Below are positions 5,377 through 6,113 of a stretch of DNA of 6,113 nt, piece by piece. The notes below the pieces were generated by a model. That model did no database searches. It saw only the letters and a list, made by a program, of their open reading frames with translations, and had not been told where the DNA came from. A program made the translations under genes and the position numbers. The DNA lies in contig CAMIWP010000076.1 in assembly GCA_946402475.1 (NCBI GenBank), forward strand, positions 1-6,113. Reading direction: 5' to 3'. Each line of letters opens with the position of its first letter. Positions within the stretch are counted from its first letter, which is position 1. Source of the DNA: an uncultured Selenomonadaceae bacterium (GTDB lineage: Bacteria > Bacillota_C > Negativicutes > Selenomonadales > Selenomonadaceae).

Positions 5377-6113
5377 TCATATCAGCACGTAGACCGTCAC
5401 ATCGCGGCGACCAAATTGCATGGCCTCGCTGTAGCTCTCCATACAGAGATCGATCTTATGCCCTATGATGGCTCCGCCTGTGTCAGCAGCAATTGCTTCA
5501 CCGTAGCCCGGAATGTAGAGCCTCGTGCCGAGGGGTATCACATCCGGATCCACCGCCACGACACCGTACCGAGCTACCATACCCGAAGCGGTAATGCCTG
5601 CTCCGCCGCCATCCGTCGGAAGATATGCGCTTGCCTCCATCGTATAGACATCGGAATAGCGCGCCATCCCTCGGGAGGTCTCCACCTGCGGACCACGCAG
5701 CCTTTCTGCTTCTGCGGCCGCCTGTTCCGCCGCAATCCTGGCCGCTCTGTCCTGCAGCACTATATTTGTATTTTCCTGAATCCTCGACTCCAATCCCGGC
5801 GTGACATCATAATCCTCCACGCGATAACCAAGATCCACCAAGGCTTCCTCCACGGTAGGCTTGCTGGTCATAACCTCACGCTTCTGACCGTCACGGTCAA
5901 TGGTGACCGGAACCGCGCGATAAATCGTGATTTCCGTCTTGTTCCCGTTCTTTCTCAAACGGTATTCATCCTCGTCTTCAAGGAACACTCCCGCATGACG
6001 CAAAATGCGCTCCGGGCTGACGTGAGTGGTATAGGTGTCAACGACCCGTCCATCCACCTCAATCTGTACATGTTGAACGTCCTTTTGCGTAAAACCTGCC
6101 GTCAACATCATGA
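5377..6113 (-). CDS. DUF348/3D-domain cell-wall protein, 5' partial
   Basis: Carboxy-terminal 244 residues of a secreted cell-wall protein of the YabE/Rpf-like group. Counting from the first Met in the window, residues about 14-55 and 64-108 are two DUF348 (ubiquitin-like) repeats, each with the pattern of a VEVDG or IDRDG strand followed by T-x-x-T/V-x-E and a helix. Residues 115-145 are an Ala/Glu/Arg-rich linker, and about 154-244 a 3D domain (named for three Asp): Asp188 in VAVDPD, Asp210 in ADTGG and Asp221 in KIDL, with the SAY and GxRLYIPGYG features. The 3D fold resembles lytic transglycosylase MltA cores, so peptidoglycan cleavage or remodelling is likely. I see no G5 domain between DUF348 and 3D, which many relatives have. 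The ATG at 6111 is probably internal: the signal peptide or membrane anchor expected before the first DUF348 lies beyond the window. It converges on the rightward unit. Confidence 0.92.
   Translation of the reverse strand, partial: MMLTAGFTQKDVQHVQIEVDGRVVDTYTTHVSPERILRHAGVFLEDEDEYRLRKNGNKTEITIYRAVPVTIDRDGQKREVMTSKPTVEEALVDLGYRVEDYDVTPGLESRIQENTNIVLQDRAARIAAEQAAAEAERLRGPQVETSRGMARYSDVYTMEASAYLPTDGGGAGITASGMVARYGVVAVDPDVIPLGTRLYIPGYGEAIAADTGGAIIGHKIDLCMESYSEAMQFGRRDVTVYVLI

Overview
The window looks like a chromosomal segment of a moderately GC-rich low-GC-lineage (Firmicutes) bacterium. A type I methionine aminopeptidase with an N-terminal SEC-C zinc motif, a pyrophosphate-type phosphofructokinase and a DUF348/3D-domain cell-wall protein without an obvious G5 domain would fit the class Negativicutes (Selenomonas/Megasphaera/Dialister-like) or a related Clostridia-type lineage. 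This placement is inferred from gene content only. I see no tRNA, rRNA, insertion sequence or CRISPR array.

Layout, left to right. At 54-827 (minus) is an unrecognised 257-residue protein built almost entirely from 42-residue tandem repeats. It has its own near-consensus promoter (891-919), whose -35/-10 region contains a run of ten A residues. At 948-2228 (minus) is a PPi-dependent phosphofructokinase. Upstream of it on the same strand are a DEAD-box RNA helicase (2331-3626) and methionine aminopeptidase (3642-4523). The last two are 15 nt apart and almost certainly co-transcribed (map first); the kinase follows after a 102-nt gap holding a weak stem-loop and a possible promoter.

At 4576-4634 lies a perfect 29-bp inverted repeat around a single central base. 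Its two outer ends are both exact TATAAT -10 boxes, and its centre supplies two back-to-back -35 boxes that share one base. It therefore reads as a symmetric divergent promoter. It drives map-helicase leftward and, rightward, an unrecognised helical/coiled-coil protein (4687-5103) followed by a possible 44-residue TTG-started ORF (5136-5270). The rightward unit ends at a strong hairpin terminator (5269-5313). A second perfect hairpin (5319-5354) terminates the convergent gene from the right edge, a DUF348 + 3D-domain secreted cell-wall protein whose 5' end lies outside the window.

Functionally the core genes are housekeeping: N-terminal methionine removal, RNA remodelling, reversible glycolytic flux and peptidoglycan remodelling. 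The parts I would look at again are the palindromic divergent promoter, the 42-residue repeat protein with its A-tract promoter, and the small uncharacterised rightward transcription unit.
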